From assembly GCA_963585895.1 (NCBI GenBank), contig OY757904.1, forward strand, positions 62,001 to 126,000: a stretch of 64,000 nucleotides of DNA, given 5' to 3'. The notes below the pieces were generated by a model, which made no database searches, was not told the origin of the DNA, and saw only the letters and a list, made by a program, of their open reading frames with translations. This stretch comes from Sepioteuthis lessoniana (lineage: Eukaryota; Mollusca; Cephalopoda; Myopsida; Loliginidae). Positions 15,911 to 28,700 of the stretch are shown in pieces (position 1 is the first letter of the stretch; each line of letters begins with the position of its first letter). The translations under genes and the position numbers were made by a program.

Positions 15911-16835
15911 TTTTTTCTAGTCAATTCTAGTCTAGTCAATTACCGAAATCATTCTCTCGTGATTGTCTGACCTGCACTCAGTTCCTAAGCCTCAGTCACT
16001 TAGAGGTCAACTGGCCATTTCCGTAGACTCTCTGTCTGCTTTTGCAAATTATTTTTTCTCTCTCTCCTTCCACGAAAATTAGCCTCTCGTTCACTTTATA
16101 ACTAAGACCTACAATATCACGTTACAATAGTTTTAAGTAATATGCTTTTAATAAAAAACAGATTAAAATTTTTTTAAATGTCCTATCAGTAAAAACAAAC
16201 TGCACATTTCATAAATTCTGAAAATAGACCTAAATTAGACTAACCGACGTCAGACCGAGATTAGAAAATTTCACATTTAATGAACACACCACCTGACTCC
16301 TTAGGAATAGGAATTAACCAATAAAAGTAGAGAAAACAAAATTTAACTTCAGCCAAAATTTAGAATAAGAGGGATGTATGTAAAAGAACCAATACCACGA
16401 AGGAAGTCAGAAGAAGAAAGTATTTTTGCGCCCACTGTGTATTTGAGCTTCGGCTCATGTCTGACTCTCACATTAAAAAAACCCTCTGCCACAATCTAGC
16501 TCGGTGGGCAGCTGGACAAATACCGAGAAAAAAGAAAGGACGCCTCGGGTGATGTTATAGTTAGCAAGCTAGACTAGCCAAACTTCACAAGTGAGTTCGG
16601 GTTTCATTAGGTGCTTCATTTATACAGCCTTGTGTCATATCTAAGCAAAACGCTTAGTTAATTACAAAAAAGAAAGAGACAAAAGAGAAAAGCATATTTG
16701 GTCAAAAAACTTATTCAAGTACTAGACCCCCTACCCTCCCCTCCCCCAAAAAGAAAGACAAAGTATTTAAGTGAGTATTTTCCTTTTTTTCACCTACAAA
16801 CACAAATACACTCTGTTTCCATGTCACAGTGGTTT

Positions 16836-17324
16836 AGTAACAAGACAAATTGGTCGTCTTGCACTGTTACTTTAAGAAAGGAGTTAAACAAATGAGTGGA
16901 CGAGAATATTGATAAATTCCAAAATTTTAATGTCAGCTCGAGAGAAAACCCTGTACTGTGAGTCGTACAAAGGGAAGAAAGCAGTTGCTGATGTTAGAGC
17001 AGGAATAAAGCATCCAACTTGAAGCTTCGAGGACCAGTTGGTCTAGAAGGAATGAATAAATAATAAAGGAATGATCTTCTAGAAAAAAACAATGGTCCAA
17101 AAATTGGATGCGCTTTCCTATTCAAAGTTGTTCTATTCTACTGCTAGAATGTGTGAGGAAGAGACTGAGAGAGCGTTTGGCGGCCTTTTTATACTACCCG
17201 GGAAAGCCATCCGAGTAGAATGGTTTAAATCATCCTCATTGGACGAAAATATAAATCGAAACTTCAACGCTTAAAATATTTCCCGCGCCAGACAATAAAT
17301 TTGAAATTATTTCTTTCTGCTACA
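16836..17324 (+). repeat. LTR family L1, copy 1, with leader and primer site behind it
   Basis: This LTR shares the blocks caaatgagtggacgagaatattgat, gcttcgaggaccagttggtct, ggtccaaaaattggatg and the end tttctttctgctaca with the copies at 37193-37702 and 41004-45775. Only here is it followed by retroelement leader: g, then TGGTATTCTTATTCAGCAGG at 17326-17345, which starts TGG directly after the LTR as a tRNA primer binding site should. The leader goes on to about 17385 and then no coding region is recognisable. Confidence 0.7.
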
Positions 17325-17385
17325 GTGGTATTCTTATTCAGCAGGGTATTGTTCTGACCCAGCTAGTACCCGAATAATAACAAAC

Positions 17386-20300
17386 AAAAAGAACCGTTAC
17401 GGAAAGTTTGCTTCCGACACAAAAATAATTACAATCTAAAGGCTCTCTGCGCCGTAAAACATAATTAAAAATAAAATCCACAGTTATTATTTGTTTCCAG
17501 TATTTCTGTTTTAGTTATTTCTTGTTTGTTGAAATTCTTTTATCCATTTAATTCCCAAAGCCAAGTTTACTACTAGTATAGAGTACACATTTTTTAGTCT
17601 TAAAATAAGCAACAAAAACATATATAAGAACATTCTAGAAATTTTGGATCAAAACAGCATTAGCATTGAAGTTACATTTTGTTATATTTTTCAACCAATC
17701 AGCTAAAAACATAGAATAAGAACATTTTAGAAAAACCGGATCGGAAACTAATTAACAGAAAATATCGAGGCTCTAAAATAAATAAGTAAAAATACGAATC
17801 TGATTGGTCAAGAAATGTCTACGCGCTAAAATTTTAGGACTGCAATAAAACTATTTTTTGATCCACTACTAAGTATACATAACGAAGAATTAAATCAACT
17901 CGGTAGTCAGTCAGCTTTCGGTCATTCACTTTGTAGCAGAAGGAATTTCATATTTTTGTTTGGCGCGTAATTTAATTCGACCGTTAGGGTCGATGGATAA
18001 TTTCACCCAATCAGGATGACTTATCCAATTCATCCCGGAGCATCTTTCCAGGCAGCACAAACTGGGGAAAGCTGCCAAACACCTTCTTTTCGGAGCACTC
18101 CTTCGTTCGGTACTGTCGTCTTACTGTCTGCTCTTCAATAGCAGCAGCAGCATCGACACAATGAGGGAAGCCGTCTAATTTATGGACCCCTTGCGTCTAT
18201 TTCTCTTAGACCAAGGGTTCCCAGTTGAATATGAATTAGATAAATTCAATACGCCACACACAGGAACAACTTTACGCCACCCCCAAAATTGACTATGTCG
18301 ACTGCGATGCAATATGTCGCTCTGACACCTAGCTACTTCTTCACTAGGCAACATTTTCTGGAGACATTCACGCTTCTCTCCGAAACAACGAGAACCACAA
18401 ACTCACGATGACTTCAACGTTTCTCTCCTCAAACAGCAAACACGACTTTTGCTACACTATGGCGAACATATCTCCTTCGCACATCCAACAATGCCTTAAC
18501 CTAACAATGCACTTTTCGCTCAGGCAATTAGCTGTTAAAATGTTTTCTCCACTCCATAACAACTTCATTTCGTTTCCTTACTTCTTTCCTTCCTACCAGA
18601 CTTGCAGCATAAACGTAAACCCTTTATTCCATGCTACCATTAAAAACCTTCATATTGTAGGTGTGAGTGAATGTTTTATGGTATTTATGGTCCCCGATAT
18701 TTTAACGTTGAGTTTATGTTATAGGTTTAGTATTTATGCTTCCCCACAAGTTTAATGTTGAAGTTTGATATATAGTGTTTAGAAAAAAGGTAGAATAGGC
18801 ACATGGATAAAACAAATGAATGAATAAAGCATATGAGTAAATGAAGGAGTAAAGAATATGCAACGGCGCGGACAAATGAACATTTAAAACAAGGCGACGA
18901 ACAAAAACAAATTTATATTCTACAACAATAAAACTTACATTGATACATAAAAAATATTTTTAATTCTACTAACAAAATAATAGTGTGTGTATATGTGTAA
19001 GTGTGAGTGTGTGTGTGTCTAACACAACTAAGCTACAAAAGAATTACATGTTTAAAATGTCCTTTTTTATGATTAGAAACGGGCAGTTTCTCTGAGACTG
19101 GAAAGCGTCTCATAGTCAATGTATATTTTGAATGTCTGCGAGGCCCATCCATGTTGTCGCTTTTCTCTCCTGTTGATTCACGCTGGAGAGAGTATGTTGC
19201 TGCTGCGAAGAATTTGTGTAGAAGAGAGCTAGGGTGTTTGAAGACGACGTATTTATAGAAAATACGCGTCTTGTAGGTGGCTCAAAACGCAGGACTAGAA
19301 TTTACGCGCGGACGTAGTTTTAAGCATGTCACGAGGTTCTCCTGGCCAATGGTTTCCCGAGACTGAATATGTGAGCGTCCGCGATCTTTGTTGTGGGAAC
19401 AAGTGGCATACCGCCCACATTAAATTATAGGAATGTAAAGTCCTATAATATAAAACTTTACGGCATCTTCTTCTTCTTACTTCTTCATCCTCCTTTATTT
19501 TCCAACAACACCTAGCGAGGGAATAACACACATACGCACGTAATAACATTACCTTCACTAAAACGGTAACAAACATTCTTCTCGCTAAAAATTCCTTTCT
19601 TCCACGGCCAAAAAGTCATTCCGTCTTCTACCCAAAAAGACTTTTAACTATAGGTCATGACTGAGCTGCAGATGGTCGCGATTAAGATTCAAAGAGGAAG
19701 ACTTGCGAACTTTCTTTCATCAATGTGACACGCTGTCGCCAACTTCTTAAGGAAAAACACAGTGCGGACTGAATGTGAGTGAAGACAAATATTTTTATCC
19801 AACTTACTTCGGCCAACCATGGAACCATTTATTTAAAAGACTCTATTAACATTTAAACACACACACACGTGTGAACAATCTTATTTTCATTAGCCATAAC
19901 CTTTTCCACAAAGCCCCCTTTGCACATTAAGTTTTTCATTTATTTTCACTCCTGTTTTGTTATGAATATTAAATTGTTTGTTTTTTAATAATGTTCGTTG
20001 TGTCATATTCAGTTTCTTTTACGTGATTGTAAAAATTTGTGTTGTATTGTAGCGGAATTAAACGTGAAGTACGTGAAGTAATACCCGTAAAATACAGACG
20101 AGAACTCACTCTCACTTGCTACATGCACCCACTACAAATTGGAAAGAACATATCCACTTAAATATCCAATTACATGTTTCCACTACACTAGCCACCTCAT
20201 AGAAACAACAGTTTCAATAAACGAATTTACGAGCACACAAGAGATTTAAAAAGAGGGAATATGAATAACAGTTTGGTCAAAGATAATTTAGAAACTAATC

Positions 20301-20636
20301 TCAACTTTAATCTTAAAGATTCCAAGATGTTAGTCTACATACATAATAAAAACGCCGGTAAACTGTTGAATCATTTCAAACAACAATACTATCGGATGCC
20401 AGGGTTTTTTAAAATTTGTCTCCTTACTTGGTCAGTTTAGTTCTGAAAAATTACGAAATCTCTTATTTAGAATAATTTGGCTTCATTATTGATAGATAGT
20501 CGAACCAGACAGAGATAGAAAAAAGGCTGAAACTGGTAAAGACGGATAGATATGTTATGGAATGTTTTTAATTGGTAGATATGAACTAAATAATATAAAT
20601 CTTAACATAGATAGATAGATAGTTATGCATATACAT
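17386..20636. other. No recognised gene
   Basis: Short ORFs only. A 115-codon frame at 18408-18755 has no recognised domain and a chance-like composition. A less AT-rich block near 19080-19450 resembles a promoter or LTR in texture but has no second copy in the window that I can see. Confidence 0.35.
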
Positions 20637-20639
20637 GCA

Positions 20640-20683
<44 letters not shown>

Positions 20684-20690
20684 TACACAT
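20637..20690. repeat. (AC)n-rich tract
   Basis: Imperfect AC/ATAC repeats beside a short gatagatagata tract. Confidence 0.85.
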
Positions 20691-20734
20691 TCATACACAG
20701 ACATGCACATATAGCGTTAAAGGGGAATAGTTAA

Positions 20735-21470
20735 TTTCCCTAACACTATATTTTTTAGGCACACAAATGAATTACGAAAGTTCTTTTAACAACACAACAA
20801 AGTAAGGTTTATTTCAGTAGCAGGCGTGAAGGAGTGAGAGTGAGAAAGTGTCTCTTTGCGTCGCTGGGCTGTATGCTGGTCCTTGGTTCGTAGGAAGCGT
20901 GTTTAAAGCTAGCAGTGAGCGAAGTGTTCCAAGTGGAATCAGTGCAGTCATGTGGGGGAGATATGTTCCTTCTGCTAGCTCCAGACTCTCTCTGACGTTG
21001 TCCGTTCTACAGAAAAGGGACCAGAAAAAATAGTTCCTGAGAGGGAGAAGGAATCAATGCGCTCTGCCAGTTGATTGGTCAGTGAGTGACCGATTCTCTT
21101 AACAGGGGCATTGATTCGCGAAAGGAAATATATCTGTGGCTGCTACACACACACATATATACATATTACCGCAAAAGTAAAGGAAATTACCACGGTTAAG
21201 CTATTCTGGAGAAACATCGATCAAATTTCATTTATTTGTAGTAGAATTACACATTTTTTTGTTATTATTCGGGTACTAGCTGGGTCAGAACAAAACCCTA
21301 CTGAGTCAGAATACCACTGTGTGACATGAAAACATGCATCAACACATCAGTTTAGACAACTACCAACATAAAGATTTTCAATTTAAAATGTGAATCTTCT
21401 GGGGATCGAATAAGAAATTAAAAAAAAACAATAACATGAAAATAAAAACAAAATAAACACGAAATAAAAT
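20735..21470 (-). repeat. Retroelement leader and LTR relic, inverted relative to L1 copy 1
   Basis: Bases 21263-21317, read on the minus strand, match the leader behind LTR L1 copy 1 (17325-17375): gtggtattct, then tgttctgacccagctagtacccgaataat. The neighbouring LTR ends differ (…tcacaca here, …ctgctaca there), so these are two related but distinct elements. The rest of the block has no coding content that I recognise. Confidence 0.55.
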
Positions 21471-21476
21471 CATCAT

Positions 21477-22262
21477 CAACTTGATGTTCCACCAGCACGG
21501 ATATCCCTGACCCTCTCTCGCCACTCCCCCCTATCATTCATCGCTTCTAATAGGTCTTCAGGGCTACATCCTGTATCCTCACAGAGCTGTATGTAGGTTC
21601 GAGCTGGTCGCCCAGCTTTTTCTCGGTCATGTGGGGGGGCATAGGAGATCATCACTTATGAGCTCGTCCCTGCTTCTCCAGCAGTGTCCTGCATGTCTGT
21701 TTCGTCTAACATTGATAGTTTTCGTGATGGGTGGTAGGTGGCCGTATAGCTGCTGCTTTGTGGGGTGTTGCCTCCAAGACTTGTTCAAAATTGCCCACAG
21801 CATTCTTGTATAGTTACCGTCAAGCTTTTTCTCCATCCATTTAGTTAGTGTCCATGTAGTGCATCCATATAGCAGTATCGACATGACTGCTGCCTTGAAG
21901 AAACTGCGTTTCATTTTATCGGTCAGGCCTGACTTCCATATGACCGATAGCCTATTGATAGCTGTCCATGCCTTTGTTATTCGCGTGTCGATGTCAGTCC
22001 CGGTTGATGAGACACTGCTTCCTAGGTAGGTGAACTTGTCAACTAGTTTCAGAGAGCTACCGTTTAGTGTGGAAATGTCGCCTGTTTGATTAAAGCACAT
22101 GTATTCCATTTTGTGTGCATTGACATGGAGGCCAATGCCTGCGGCGGCTCGTTCCAGACTATGCAGTAGGGTCGGCTTGGGCGAGTGCATTTGCCAGAAG
22201 CGCTATGTCATCGGCATAGTCGGCGTCGGTAATTGGCTGCGATGGTTTCTTTAGGCAGGCCT
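21477..22262 (-). mobile_element. 5'-truncated RTE-like non-LTR retrotransposon (RT C-terminus)
   Basis: On the minus strand the catalytic box of a reverse transcriptase reads DYADDIALLAN, with YADD at 22218-22207. After a stop and frameshift a 187-codon frame (22190-21627) continues with GLHVNAHKMEYMCF, KFTYLGSSVSSTGTD, SILLYGCTTWTLTK and a long basic tail with HAGHCWRS, all typical of the RT thumb and C-terminal part of APE-type LINEs. The coding tail can be followed to about 21485 (GRPARTYIQ, then WRERVRDIRAGGT-like codons) before an ATG/ATT-rich 3' end. Endonuclease and the N-terminal RT are missing: usual 5' truncation. This is the least decayed of three family copies in the window. Confidence 0.85.
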
Positions 22263-23280
22263 TATGCTAGTTTCCTCGAAGGTCTCTGACAAGAAGCGTG
22301 ATCTGCGCATGCCTGAAAAAGATGGGCTTTCCGGTACCAAAAAGAAACTCTCGGTGAGAGTTTTCTTTACACCGTTCTATGGATTAGACAGCTTTTCCTG
22401 GCTCGGGAAGAATGTTCTCCACAACGAAATAGTTGTAGACTTGTGGAATAAAAATTCCGTTTAAAAGTATCCCTGTCTTTGTCTTTTCTGTCCTTAATTC
22501 ATTTATTGTTTCAACCAACAATATGTGTTGAATAGTGACAGAAAGAAGATTTCTTTGAAAGAACGCGTAAGTTACGTAGGTGGCAAACAGGATGTGCAGC
22601 TATGTCTTAAGGTAAACAAAACACAGCGGAAAAGCGACGTGAATTGCATGGGTGGCTTGCAGATAGGAAGTATGGTCACGGAGATAACGTGGGGATCAGG
22701 AAAATTATATAATCACAGAAGATTTTTTACTCGTGGTGAGAACGAAGAACCGGCAGAAGATTCACTAGACGTCAGGCCACTCTGGGCGCCGGACTTGTGC
22801 TTGACGGCTCAGGGTTGAGGGTTAGAGAAAGGCCTGAGCTGTACGAGACTTGCTGAAAATGAGGAGAATCTAAGATGATCAAATGCCTTGAGATAATGCC
22901 AGATGCAAGAAGCAGAGAAGTATGAAGAAAATTGAAAGGGAGTTGTATCTTAAAAAAAATAAGTACCTTGAGAAGACCTTGAAGTCGAATACATATAGAA
23001 GCTGAGATGATTAGATGTTTTGAATTGCCCCTGTACCAGTCTCATGAAAACAAAACAAAGATGAAGCAGTTGACTGAAAATTCCTTATCTCTCCGAGTAT
23101 ATCTTCGCCATTCCTCAACTCTCTCCTTCACTCCACTATTTTGTATATTTTGTGATAAAAGAAAAAGAAAAGAAGGAGATTAATAAGGGTAATGCCGACG
23201 GGGCCGTAGGCATTTTTGGGAAATGCCGGGCGCGTATGGGCTCCGGTCCTGTGCCCAGACCCACCAAAAAAAAAAAAAAA
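22263..23280. other. Possible LTR/leader remains, no recognised gene
   Basis: Around 22440-22520 a aataaaaattcc signal followed by cttttctgtccttaattcatttattg looks like the R-U5 part of an LTR. A 97-codon frame at 22525-22818 follows but matches nothing known to me. From 23190 a GC-rich stretch ends in an A18 run (23266-23283) just before the 5' LTR of the next element. Confidence 0.35.
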
Positions 23281-23316
23281 AAATCTTTTGCCACACTTGT
23301 TCGTTTGGTAGAGATC

Positions 23317-23476
23317 GCAGTCTCAGACGCAGTCTCGATTCTGTCTTGGCGAGTCGTTACCAAGAGTGGTAATATTCCTGATTGTTAAGCTTGGGAGGGT
23401 TTTCTTCCAGCTATCGTTTGTGTATGTATTATTTGCCTTCAATATATTTCTTATTACTTATTTCTGTGTCGTGTCA
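23317..23476 (+). repeat. 5' LTR (right part) of the Ty3 element
   Basis: Matches the 3' LTR from gcagtctc through taatattcctgattgttaag and tatcgtttgtgtatgtatt to the end gtcgtgtc. Enough differences are spread along it to say the insertion is old. Confidence 0.8.
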
Positions 23477-23499
23477 TCATTTGAACCTCCCCTTGACCA

Positions 23500-23606
23500 C
23501 AACAAACAGGCGACGAGGTATTCGTTGAAACAAGGACTTACACGTAAACAAACAACAAACTGGCGACGTCGAATTCGTAGAAATAAGGACTTACGCGTAA
23601 ATATTT
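23500..23606 (+). repeat. Tandem duplication in the Ty3 leader
   Basis: acaaacaggcgacgaggtattcgttgaaacaaggacttacacgtaaac is followed by a second, diverged unit (acaaactggcgacgtcgaattcg...), about 50 bases each. Both hold a ggcgacg core of the sort found near primer sites in such elements. Confidence 0.7.
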
Positions 23607-24411
23607 AACAAAAAAGAAATTCGGAAATTTCCAACTACACGTTGTCTTAAGTTGGCTGAACTCTAAAACTCAAAGAAAAAAAACGCGTTCACAAACCAAA
23701 GGAAAAAAAACGCCACGCATATATATTGAAAAGGAAGGTAATTTTGAGAAAAAAATCAATTTCATTTACTGAAACTGTAAGTAAGACTTTGTTTTCTCGT
23801 CTTCTTGTTGTGAAAAAAGAAAGAACTAAGCATTTTTTTTAGATTGTGAAATGTCGTTTTCAATTCTTTCATTGCAAAATTAAGGCAATTTTTTTTCTGT
23901 TGTAGAAAAACGAAAACTGTCTCTGGTCCTCTAAAAGGGTTGACCAAAACTTTCCTTGTTCTTACGCAAATTATCTGTGGCACTCTGCCGTAAAAAAAAA
24001 AAAATTGAACTTTTTTGTGATACAAGTTACCACAGTGTTGTAGTGTATTTATTTTTCGTTCCCCTCTGTATATATACATAAAAAAAACTCTAAACTATTG
24101 ATAGAAAGGAAAGACTTTGTTTTCTGAAAAGAGAGAACAAACTGTAAAGGGTTAGTATTTGCCTTATTTATCTATTTTTTCTTCTCCTCATTTTCTCTCA
24201 AGTTAAAAGTAAAAACTACACTATATTTTTCTCCCCCCCCCCGATGGTCTTGGGAAAGAAGGAAATAGAAAGTCATTTTTTCCTCTACGGGATAAACACG
24301 GTCTGTGGTCGTTTAGGCAAATTTGGTTGAGAGAGAAGCCATTTTGTTTTACTCAAAAAAATTATTAAATTTTTGTTTATTTGTCTCTGAAAATACAAAT
24401 CCGATATTAGT
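23607..24411. other. Leader of the Ty3 element, no gene seen
   Basis: About 0.8 kb of AT-rich sequence between the duplicated leader block and the gag start. A C9 run lies near 24233. Short open frames on the minus strand look like chance. Confidence 0.5.
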
Positions 24412-25623
24412 ATGGAGGATTTTAAGGCAGTAATACTTCAACTTATGAACACTCAAAATGAATACCAACAGAAGGCAGAGGAACGCATACAACAACAACA
24501 ATTTTTCTTGCAGTTTCGTAAAGAGCCGGAAGAAAAACAACAACAGCAGCAACAAAGGTGGGAAGAAAAATTACTTCAACAACAGAAAGAACAGGACGAA
24601 AAATTACTTCAATAACAGAAAGAACAAGAGGAGAAATTACTTCAACAACAGAAGGAACAACAAATTCAACGAAAGCAACAAGAATTATCCCTTAAAGTAT
24701 TAAATAAAACGGAACCCAGCAAAAATAACACTGCTTTCTCCTACAACACAATCTGGAATTCTATGGAGACATTCATTTATCTTCCGGAAGAAGATAAAAC
24801 ATTCGAAGCATTCTTCAGAAGATACGAAGATCTTTTCACAGTGGATTGGGAAAATTGGACCAACGCTAAGAAGGTTCGCTTACTTTTAAGGAAGTTGGGA
24901 ACCACTGAATATAGTAAATTTATCGATTACATTCTACCGAAGAAGACAAGCGAATTGGAATTCACTGAAGCAGTCAAACTCTTGTCTGAGTTATTTAGCC
25001 CGAACTTGACACTTTTCCACAAAAGATGGAAGTGATTTAACTTGTCGAAACAGGACGACGAAGACTACCTCACATTCACATCCATAGTAAATAAGCATTG
25101 TGATGATTTTCGTTTGGCGGAATTATCATCCGACGACTTTAAATGCTTGATATTTGCTCAAGGTCTTGTCTCTGCAAAAAATTCGGAGATAAGACAGAGA
25201 GTACTGTCAAAGTTAGAAAGTGAACCAGGGCTCACATTACAGAAACTGGCCGAAGACTGTCAACGCGTAGTTAGCGTCAAAAACGACTCCAAAAACACCG
25301 AGGAATCGGGGATAGCGTATGTCAGAAGGACAAGCTACAAGCCAAAAAATTATGCCCCTTGGAAAAGCAGTGAAAATAAAAAGTACGACCAAAAAAAAGC
25401 AAAGAATCGGCGACCAATCCAAAAACCAAAATTACCCACAAGTCCATGCAGTCGTTGCGGTGGACAACATTGGTCAACAAATTGTTTCTACAAGAACAAA
25501 ATTCGTAACGAGTGTGGTAAAATTGGCCACAAAGCAACACGCTGTAGGAACAAAGGAAATAAAAACAGAGTCAGACAAGCAAGATTGAATATTACAATAG
25601 AAAAAATCGACGAAAGTACATAA
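24412..25623 (+). pseudogene. gag of the Ty3 element
   Basis: Begins MEDFKAVILQLMNTQNEYQQK, then a glutamine/glutamate-rich coiled-coil-like stretch (codons 14-85) built of repeated KLLQQQKEQ units. One unit carries TAA at 24613, the first break. The capsid part continues at 24763 (MEDFKAV-frame, WNSMETFIYLPEEDKTFEAF) to a TGA at 25033 and then on to 25623. Near the end are two zinc knuckles: CSRCGGQHWSTNC, and a second whose first cysteine codon has become CGT (Arg), leaving RNECGKIGHKATRC. So this Gag has two stops and one damaged knuckle. Gag would form the particle and bind RNA. Confidence 0.85.
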
Positions 25624-25639
25624 CAGTCCACATTTTGGA

Positions 25640-25908
25640 TAAAAAAAGTGGACCTACAATTAGATTCAGGTTCGGATCTATCAATCATTAATCTGTACAC
25701 ATGGAAAAAAAAAAAAAAAAAAACAACGATGAGAAAAACAAACAAAACAGCCCGTGCAGTAACTGGTGACAAATTGAAGTTCGAGGGTGAACTAACACAA
25801 CTCGTAACCCTGAATGGTACTACTAAAAAAGTAAAAGTTTTCGTCCACAAACAGTCCGAAAATTTATTTGGAACTGATCGGATGGAACGTTTCAAACTAT
25901 GGGACTAA
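25640..25908 (+). pseudogene. Aspartic protease of the Ty3 element
   Basis: LDSGSDLSII near codons 4-13 is the active-site DSG motif of retroviral-type aspartic proteases, which cut the Gag-Pol chain. The catalytic D-S-G is intact. Directly behind it an A20 run (near 25704-25723) encodes a lysine tract not expected in the family, perhaps replication slippage. A stop at 25906 ends the frame before RT. Confidence 0.75.
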
Positions 25909-25984
25909 CCAATTAACAATTTCTGCAATAAGATAGAAAACTCAACTGCAAAGGCGCAAGAATTAAAAGACGAACTAAAAGCAA

Positions 25985-27643
25985 GATTTCCTGAAGTTTT
26001 TTCGGCGGGACTCGGGAAATGCACCAAGGCAATAGCCAGATTCGAACTAAAAGAAAATGCTCTGCTCGTCTTCAAAAAGAAAAGAAATGTGTCATTCGCG
26101 GCAGTCAAAAAAATTGACGTGGAGCTGGATCGACGGCAAAAGGCCGGCATACTGTCCAAAGTAAGCTCTAGTGAATGGGCTGCACCCACTGTATACGCCA
26201 GGAAGAAGTCCAATCAAATTCGCGTCAGTGCGGATTTTTCTACGGGCCTTCACGCGGCTTTGAAAGATTACCGCTATCCCCTTCTGACACCAGAGGAGGT
26301 ATTTAACAAACTGAATGGTAGTGTAGTATTTTCCAAAGTGGACTGAGCGATGCCTATCTTCAGATCCCTGTCGAGGAGGATTTTTCAAAACTCCTGTGTA
26401 TCAACACCCACAGGGGCATTTATAAGTTTGAAAGATTAGCTTTTGGGATCAAGGTCGCACCTGCGATCTTTCAGCAGGTCATGGATACCATGCTGGGCGG
26501 TCTTGATTTTGCATATGCCTACCTGGATGACATTGTGATTGCTAGCAAATCTACCGAAGAACATCGCAGACAAATACACGAGGTTTTCGAAAGAATGCAC
26601 AATTTGGGGTTCAAAATTAAAGAAACGAAATGTGAATTCCTCATGGATGAGATAAGGTACATCGAACATATAATCGACAAAAATGGAAGACATCCGGATC
26701 CAGAGAGGGCAGAAGCCATAAAAAAACATGCCTCCCCAAGAAATGTCACCGAACTCCAAAGTTTTCTGGGATTAGCTAATTTTTATCAGGTGTTCATAAA
26801 AAATATGCACGAATTGCGCGTGCCCCTAAACGACTTATTGAAGAAGGATAAAAGTAGAAATGGACACCTGAGTACCAGACAGCATTTGAGAAGATAAAAA
26901 TCACTTTAACTTCGAAACTATTCTTGACTCATTTTGACCCTAAATTAAATATTATTGTTGCTTCCGATGCTAGTTCGTATGGTATTGGCGCATGCATACT
27001 GCATTTGATGCCTGATGGATCGAAAAAACCCATAGCACGCGCGTCTAGAGCTTTACTGCCGACTGAAAAAGCGTACAGCCGGATCGAAAAAGAAGCTCTC
27101 AGCATAATCTTTGCAGTAACAAAATTTCACAGGTACTTGCACGGAAGATTTTTCAACCTACAGACTGACCAAAAGCCCTCACTAACGATATTTGGCTCAA
27201 AAAAGGGACTTCCAGTTTATACGGCTAATAGACTTTTGAGATGGGGTACTATCCTCCTTAATTACAACTTCAAACTGGAATATTTACCAACCAGCAAAAT
27301 TGGTCATGCCGATGGTCTCTCTAGATTAATCCCTAATCAATGCCAACTACTTGAAGACTCAGTCATAGCACCACTTCGGTCGGACTGTGAAATCAAATCC
27401 ATCATTGAAAATACTGTTCGGGATCTACCGGTAACGCTGTCGGAGATAACGAGCGAAGCGATCGAGGATGACTTTATCAACGAAATAAAACAAAAACTCG
27501 CAGCAATGGCCAACAGCTTTTCAGAGGTCTACTCATTGTGTGACAGCATCTTATTGTACAGCGACAGAGTTGTAATTCCTAAGAAATTACAAAAACGAAT
27601 TTTGAAGGATTTCCAGGCTGGATACCCCGGAAAAATCGCATGA
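25985..27643 (+). pseudogene. Reverse transcriptase and RNase H of the Ty3 element
   Basis: The RT fingers run to FNKLNGSVVFSKVD at 26343, where the last D is the motif A aspartate. The next base is missing: GAC TGA replaces a LSDAYLQI reading, a one-base frameshift. In the new frame DAYLQIPVEED and the catalytic YLDDIVIAS (26520-26546) follow. After another frameshift near 26890 the RNase H domain is clear: FDPKLNIIVASDASSYGIGA, EKEALSIIFAVTKFHRYLHG and LQTDQKPS, with LPTSKIGHADGLSRL at its end. RT and RNase H copy the RNA genome to DNA and remove the template. Domain order and length fit Ty3/gypsy. Broken by at least two frameshifts. Confidence 0.88.
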
Positions 27644-28700
27644 AAAGACATATGCGGAGTTATGTCTACTGGCCGGCTATGGACAGAGACATTGACGCAT
27701 GTAGAGGGAGCGCTTTGGCGGCCAAAGCACCAGTTACCACTTTCAAACCCTGACCAAAAACAGACCAGCCATGGTCACGCATTCATATTGACTTTGCTGG
27801 CCCACTAGCGGATCACTACTACCTTATTGTGGTAGACAGCTACTCCAAGTGGCCAGAGGTTTTAAGATGCAAGAGGACGACAACAGCCATAACTAATGGT
27901 TTCCTGCATGAACTGTTTGTAAGATTTGGTGTGTCAGACTATGTCGTCAGTGACAATGGCACACAATTTACATCGGCTGAATTCAAGGATTTTTGTAACA
28001 CATGCCTAGTGAAACATGTAACAACGCCACAATGCCACCCAAGATCGAATGGTCAGGCGTAGAGGTTCGTCGACACACTAAAAAGAGCACTCAAGAAAGC
28101 ACAAAGAACACCGACCGACAGAGCCCTACAACAATTCCTACAGGTGTATCGTATAACACCGAACCCGAATACACCTTCAACCGGCTCACCGGCAGAAATC
28201 ATGTTCGCCAGGAAAATAAGGTCTGTATTCGACAAATTAATCCCGAAACAATCTAAGATAAATACGACTCAACATGTTACAAGAAAGCGATTTCTCCCAG
28301 GTCAGAAAATTTTTTTCAAAAAAATATGCCGTACTGGGAAGAGGGAACGATCCTTAACAAAATCGGCGAAATGGTATATATAATTCAAGGGCAAAAACAT
28401 ACCCATAAGAGGCATTTAAGCCAATTGAAAAAACGGCATGAAATGGATCCTATCAACACTCAAGACGAAGCAGAAGAACCCGTCGAGGTTATCTATGACA
28501 CATGTAACCTTGAACCCCCCAACACACTTCCGAACAACGAAGATCGAAGAGGAAGAGGAAATGCACAGACCCCTATCCATCGATCCAAAACGGAAGAAGC
28601 ACTAATGGAGAATAAACCCCTTCGAAAGCAAAAGGCTTGGGAAGGGGTTTGGGGTGTCCCCCATAGATGGACTCGTCCTGATGTGACATATACCAGCTGA
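27644..28700 (+). pseudogene. Integrase of the Ty3 element
   Basis: The core reads HIDFAGP (first catalytic D), VVDSYSKWPEV, then VVSDNGTQF (second D). At the third site the family motif SNGQAE is present as SNGQA followed by TAG at 28060: the GAG codon for the catalytic glutamate is now a stop. A separate open frame (28326-28700) with TILNKIGEMVYII and HKRHLSQLK carries the C-terminal, DNA-binding part. Integrase would join the cDNA ends to host DNA; this one cannot. It runs up to the purine tract before the 3' LTR. Confidence 0.85.

Noticed and set aside
24412..28700. A single retrovirus-like polyprotein gene
   Set aside because: Stops and frameshifts separate the parts, no envelope gene follows the integrase, and the domain order fits a plain Ty3/gypsy retrotransposon.
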